A stretch of DNA of 10,904 bases, taken from contig SGPM01000466.1 of NCBI GenBank assembly GCA_004802725.1, forward strand, positions 6,136-17,039, in the 5' to 3' direction. Position 1 is the first letter of the stretch; each line of letters starts with the position of its first letter. This DNA comes from Antrodiella citrinella. Taxonomy: Eukaryota > Basidiomycota > Agaricomycetes > Polyporales > Steccherinaceae. The notes below the pieces were generated by a model that worked only from the letters and a program-made list of their open reading frames with translations, was not told the DNA's origin and made no database searches. A program made the position numbers and the translations under genes. This document shows, piece after piece, positions 7,259-10,904 of this stretch.

Positions 7259-9164
7259 ATGTCCATCCTCATTCCAACTGGGGCTCGTAACCTCACCGAC
7301 AATGAACGCATGCTAGCAATCATTTCTCGACGCGTCAACGCGGCGGTAGCCGTCTCCGATCAATTGGACAGGTCGGCCTTCCTCACGAATGTGGCGAAGG
7401 AACTGGTGAGTCCTCTGTACGCTTCTTTTGACGCGTTTTTGACGCGATTTTATCAAGAAAACTGCGACTTCTTTGCAGCGGGGTGACCCCTCCAGTCGGC
7501 TCCCGTATTCGCTCGCGAAGGCATTTCTCATCATGAGGCAGACCCACTGTCTTGACCAAGCACGAATGGACGAGCCGAGCGACATGGTAGAGAAATCGGT
7601 GGTGGCTCGGGTCGTGTATCACGATGACGGGCAGGAGGTGGATATGGAAGGATTAACGGGTTTCGGCGACGAGTGGTGGAATATCAGTGAGTATGATCAG
7701 TAATCGAAAGAGTTCAAGAGTTCCTAACGTCTCCAGGATCATCGACACCCAAAGCAGCTCCGGATACGGAGTCTGCAAAGACAACGGGGGACGACAACGA
7801 TCGGAAGCCGCAGGTGCAGCCTCACCGTCCATTGACCATCAGGATCCCCGCTCGCGACCCAGCAACTGTGCGCGACGAGTCCTCCGTTGGGGACCACGCC
7901 CCCTCTGACAACCCCACACCTACGCCCGACGACTCACCTGTTCGAAACGTCACCTCCGCACACGACGACGAGACTGACGATGTCAATCTCCGAGTGCGCG
8001 ATGACACGGCGGCCGAAGTCGGTAGGCCAGCCGGTGACGCTCACCAGGTGCGGACGCCCCCTCCAACATCGGGTGGGATGCCCCGACGTGCTGGAAAGCG
8101 CCGTCACAGTGTGCTGGGCGACGAGAGCCGGAAGCGGGCGAACACTGGGCCCGGAGAGGTGGATGCCGACCGTGAGGCGCATCCTGACCAGCACCTTCAC
8201 ACACGCTTTCCGGACACCGACACCGATACGTACGCGACTGGGCCCGTTCAAATCAGCGAATTCAATTGTCTTGGCGGACACGATGTGACTTCGGTGAGTC
8301 CACATTCAATTACAGGAGATACGAAGAGCTCATCCATTCGCCCAGGCCATCCAATGCGGCGAATGTGCCAAGCGAGACGTTCCTTGTCAGTGGAATTTGC
8401 AGAAAAACTTCTCATGCGAGACCTGTCGCAAAGAACACATCAGCTGCTCCCTCCGCCCCATCGGAAGTCGTACCGGCGACACTGTGAGGACCAACCAGGC
8501 GACCCGCTTCCTCATCGCCTTCCATTACCAGCTAATGTGGGACCGATCCACCGGGAAGCCACTACCAGACAGTAGCATGACGGGTCCTGCTGTTCCAGAG
8601 CCAGCCGGGAAGGTGCCGAAGGCACGGAGGAAGGAGAAGAAGACGAAGGGAAAGGGGAAAGCTGAGTCCAACATTGAAGGAGAGTCCAAGGTGGCCCCAG
8701 TGCCGTCCGTGTCGACAGGTGGACCAAAGAGAAGTTCGGGCGGAGGATCGGGTGAGTACTTTGCATTATGAACACAACAGCGGTTGACGTGTGAGTTCAA
8801 TTTAGGAGTTTGGGTTAGTTTGCCTCCATCTCGGCGAAGTGTACGGCTCCAACCACAAACCGACCGATTGGAGATCCTTGAGCAGCGGATGGCCCGCATG
8901 GAGCAGACGCTCCAAGAGATACTGCGCGCAGTCACCGGCAGCTCAGAAGCTCCTGCGGTACCAGCTGCAGGCCCTTCGACCCACGTCCGGGATCAATCGC
9001 AGGAGTCCCCTGTGCACGCCACGTCCCTTCGGGAGGGCGAGGACACACCACCGCACGCTCCCGTTGCGGGTCCAAGTACTCAGCGACGGGTTGCTGGGAG
9101 ACCTCGGACGCCGGCAGCCATAGTGTACTATACGGCAATGGCATCACCCCCTTCCGATCGATAG
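7259..9164 (+). CDS. Gene C: shorter Zn2Cys6-like paralogue of gene B
   Basis: This is a spliced gene with exons 7259-7405, 7479-7686, 7737-8293, 8346-8751 and 8806-9164 (558 aa, stop TAG). Donors are gtgagt in all four introns; intron phases are 0,1,0,1. The ATG has A at -3. Residues 1-49 align with gene B (shared SRR-[VI]-x-AA and KEL/NEL at the exon end). Exon 2 shares the SR-[IL]-P motif and ends in GDEWW. A bipartite basic cluster (KRRHSV about 239, RKR about 250-252) matches that of gene B. Six cysteines at 308, 311, 318, 328, 331 and 338 follow the identical C-X2-C-X6-C-X9-C-X2-C-X6-C spacing, with QW after the third. A Lys-rich stretch (about KARRKEKKTKGKGK) and a coiled coil at about 458-482 follow. 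Gene C is 327 aa shorter than B, almost all of it C-terminal to the cysteines. The role is inferred as nuclear and probably nucleic-acid binding. Confidence 0.72.
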
Positions 9165-9313
9165 AATAACAGCGTACTAGGAACGAAATACTGTATATAG
9201 ACACCCTTCTTGACAACTAATGCAATACATGGTATGGAATTCAATACTAGAGTGAGAGAAACATTCATGTTGCGAGACCGGTCGGATGAACATCATGCGA
9301 TTGGGACCCGAGC

Positions 9314-10904
9314 TCACTTTGCATGCCCCCGCGGCTTCGATGGTCCTGCCACAGGGGCACGGGGAGCGGCGGGTGCAGCTGCCTTACCCCTCTTCTTAAT
9401 GGGTACGATTGGAACATCATCCCTCTCTTTGGCCTTCCGGTTGGGCTTCGGAGCGTGAGCTTTGGGTGGGGCGGTTGGCTTCTTTGCCTTTGCACCCTTC
9501 CGGACCCGCGGTGGGGCTGCAGGAATGTCGGTATCGCTGTGAGAGCTGGACCAGTCCTCGGAATCCGAGCTTGGGATGACGGCAGATTTCGTGGACTTCT
9601 TCAGCTTCCGTGTGGAGACGATTGCTACCTGTTTGCCACTCACAGCCGTCTTTGTTCGGGCTTCCTTCACAGGAATCTTCTTCGTCGTTTTCTTCTTCGC
9701 GGGGACTACTTCGACCTCTTCATGACTCTCACTCTCCTCATCATCATCATCCGAAGATCCGGAGCCCTCGATCATTGATTCGGACAATGGTCCAACTACA
9801 GGGATCACAGGAATGGGAGCCGCCGGCGGTGACACCACCTCCGGGCCACGCTGAGTGTGAGAACGGGGTTTTGGGAGCGGGACCTCGACATGTTGTCCAA
9901 TGGTCGGATCATATCGCTTCGTAGGAGCTCTCTGTCGTTGAGGTCGTCCACTATCCGCAGCCGCTATGGCGACGAGCGGAGTCGCTGCAACTCTCGGAGC
10001 TTGGATGTCCACCCCGGGACCTGGGAAAGGAATCGCGGTCGGCTTGGGCCTCGGAACTGGAGGAGCCGCGACGCTGGGCACGGGAATCATGGGACGTGTC
10101 TCCCGAGCGTTTCCTGGTACGGGGGCAGACCCCGTAGCACGGCGAGACTCCGGGATCCGGGCGCGAGACAGACTCAGTGCTGGTGGAGTCGCGGGAGGTG
10201 TTAGATCCATGCCAGATGTCCCGAGCAAGGAGGCAGCGTGTGGTAGGTCACCTATGGGTGTGTCGCGACTCCCGCCAGCTGGTTGCGGCGCCACGATGAC
10301 ATTAGAAGCTCTCGCAAGCTGTGACATACGCTCCCAGAGATCAGGGAGGACCATTAATGCAAGCGAGAATGGGATTTGCGATCCGTATGCCCAGTAGTCC
10401 GTCCGACGTCGGGGTGCCACATCGTCATCCAGCTCGGGCAATACCTGCACTGCCAATGCGTCTCGGTATACAATCCCGGAAAAGATAAGGAAGTTGTCAA
10501 ACTCGCTTCCCGCCAGCCGGAACTTTCCACCAGTATCCCACTCCAAGTTGCTAATAAGATCTACAACATATGTCTCCAGGTCGGCTCCGTGATGAAAATC
10601 ACGGGGTGCGTGTTCGGATGGGTACGACCACCAAGCCCAGTATACAGCCTCAGGCGGCGTCCCGGCCGGGTACAGTTCCTGTCGGACGTGTTAGTAGTTT
10701 TCTCGGAACCACCGAACAAGACACGAACCGAGGTGGGAAGGTGGAAATCGAGTAGTGCCCGGTATCCACGGTCGGCGCATAGCTCGCGGAGGAATCGATG
10801 TCGCTCTGGAAGGGTTTTTGCCCATGCATTGGGTGCGAGGGAACGTCCGGCAAATGGATGAGCAATGGATGATGTGGATGGGATCGGTCCGGGCACAATA
10901 TCAT
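9314..10904 (-). CDS. Gene D: Trp-rich domain plus disordered charged tail (5' partial)
   Basis: This gene runs off the right edge. Within the window, exon 1 is 10904-10729 and the last exon is 10678-9314, giving 512 aa so far. The 50-nt intron (10728-10679) has a gttcgt donor, a perfect tactaac branch and a cag acceptor, and is phase 0. No ATG is in frame in the visible part of exon 1. The N-terminal region looks folded (RFLRELCADRGYRALLDFHL, then AVYWAWWSYP, then LEWDTGGKFRLAGSEFDNFL). After about residue 180 it becomes Pro/Ala-rich, with a GRPQRQRAPTKRY basic patch, an acidic serine run (GSGSSDDDDEESES) and several Lys clusters such as KKKTTKK and KKRGK that look like nuclear-localisation signals. 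I recognise no named family. It converges on gene C with 149 bp between the stops; I see no gene in that gap. Confidence 0.65.

Noticed and set aside
7934..8305. 123-codon minus-strand open frame
   Set aside because: It is antisense to gene C exon 3 and is explained by the GC-rich coding sequence there.
9857..10397. Plus-strand Arg/Gly-rich open frames
   Set aside because: They lie opposite the Pro/Ala-rich part of gene D and mirror its composition.
1..10904. Transposase, reverse transcriptase or tRNA genes
   Set aside because: I looked for catalytic motifs such as YXDD, DDE spacing and tRNA-like B-box arms, and found none I could support. The GRPQRQRAPTKRY patch in gene D resembles retrotransposon linker sequence but stands alone.

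Overview
This window looks like nuclear DNA from a filamentous fungus, most likely a mushroom-type basidiomycete (Agaricomycete). The protein-coding signal falls into short exons separated by introns of about 49-80 nt. These introns have GTRNGT-like donors, CTGAC/CTAAC/CTCAC-type branch sites and NAG acceptors. There is no bacterial operon structure and no ribosome-binding-site pattern. The predicted proteins are long, disordered and Pro/Ser/Asp-rich, with nuclear-type basic clusters. I recognise no named gene, so I assign no gene symbols. The first ~1.5 kb contains many N bases, which suggests a poorly resolved repeat or contig edge.

Layout. 1-1250 is non-coding repeat-rich DNA: a small array of imperfect hairpin repeats (47-175, with a related one at 319-359), a strongly G-biased tract (371-470), a field of TCCGG/TGTGAC words (590-1065), and a purine-rich tract (1106-1193). 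1255-1840 holds short open stretches encoding one-pass hydrophobic segments; these may be bits of a small membrane-protein gene, but support is weak. Gene A (minus strand, 3311 to about 1954) is reconstructed from five or six exons. It encodes a disordered acidic protein carrying four copies of the peptide LDIGF. A 341-bp divergent promoter region (3312-3652) separates it from gene B.

Gene B (plus strand, 3653-6583, six exons, 885 aa) and gene C (plus strand, 7259-9164, five exons, 558 aa) are tandem paralogues. Both have a 49-codon first exon, the same intron phases at the first three introns, a similar N-terminal domain ending in a GD-[DE]-x-WW motif, a bipartite basic NLS-like cluster, an internal six-cysteine cluster with the exact spacing C-X2-C-X6-C-X9-C-X2-C-X6-C, and a C-terminal coiled coil. 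The spacing fits the fungal Zn2Cys6 consensus. The cluster sits mid-protein, and I see no familiar fungal transcription-factor domain. The 675-bp gap between B and C holds a 20-bp tandem repeat and a palindromic CAAGTGT element. Gene D (minus strand, 9314 to beyond 10904) converges on gene C. It is truncated by the window edge and encodes a Trp-rich N-terminal domain followed by a long Pro-rich, acidic and basic tail.

Taken together, this looks like an accessory, lineage-specific cluster of probable nuclear or DNA-associated proteins beside a repeat-rich segment. The new-looking element is the B/C family plus the LDIGF-repeat protein. Functions are inferred from motifs only. All splice models were made by eye and need transcript support.
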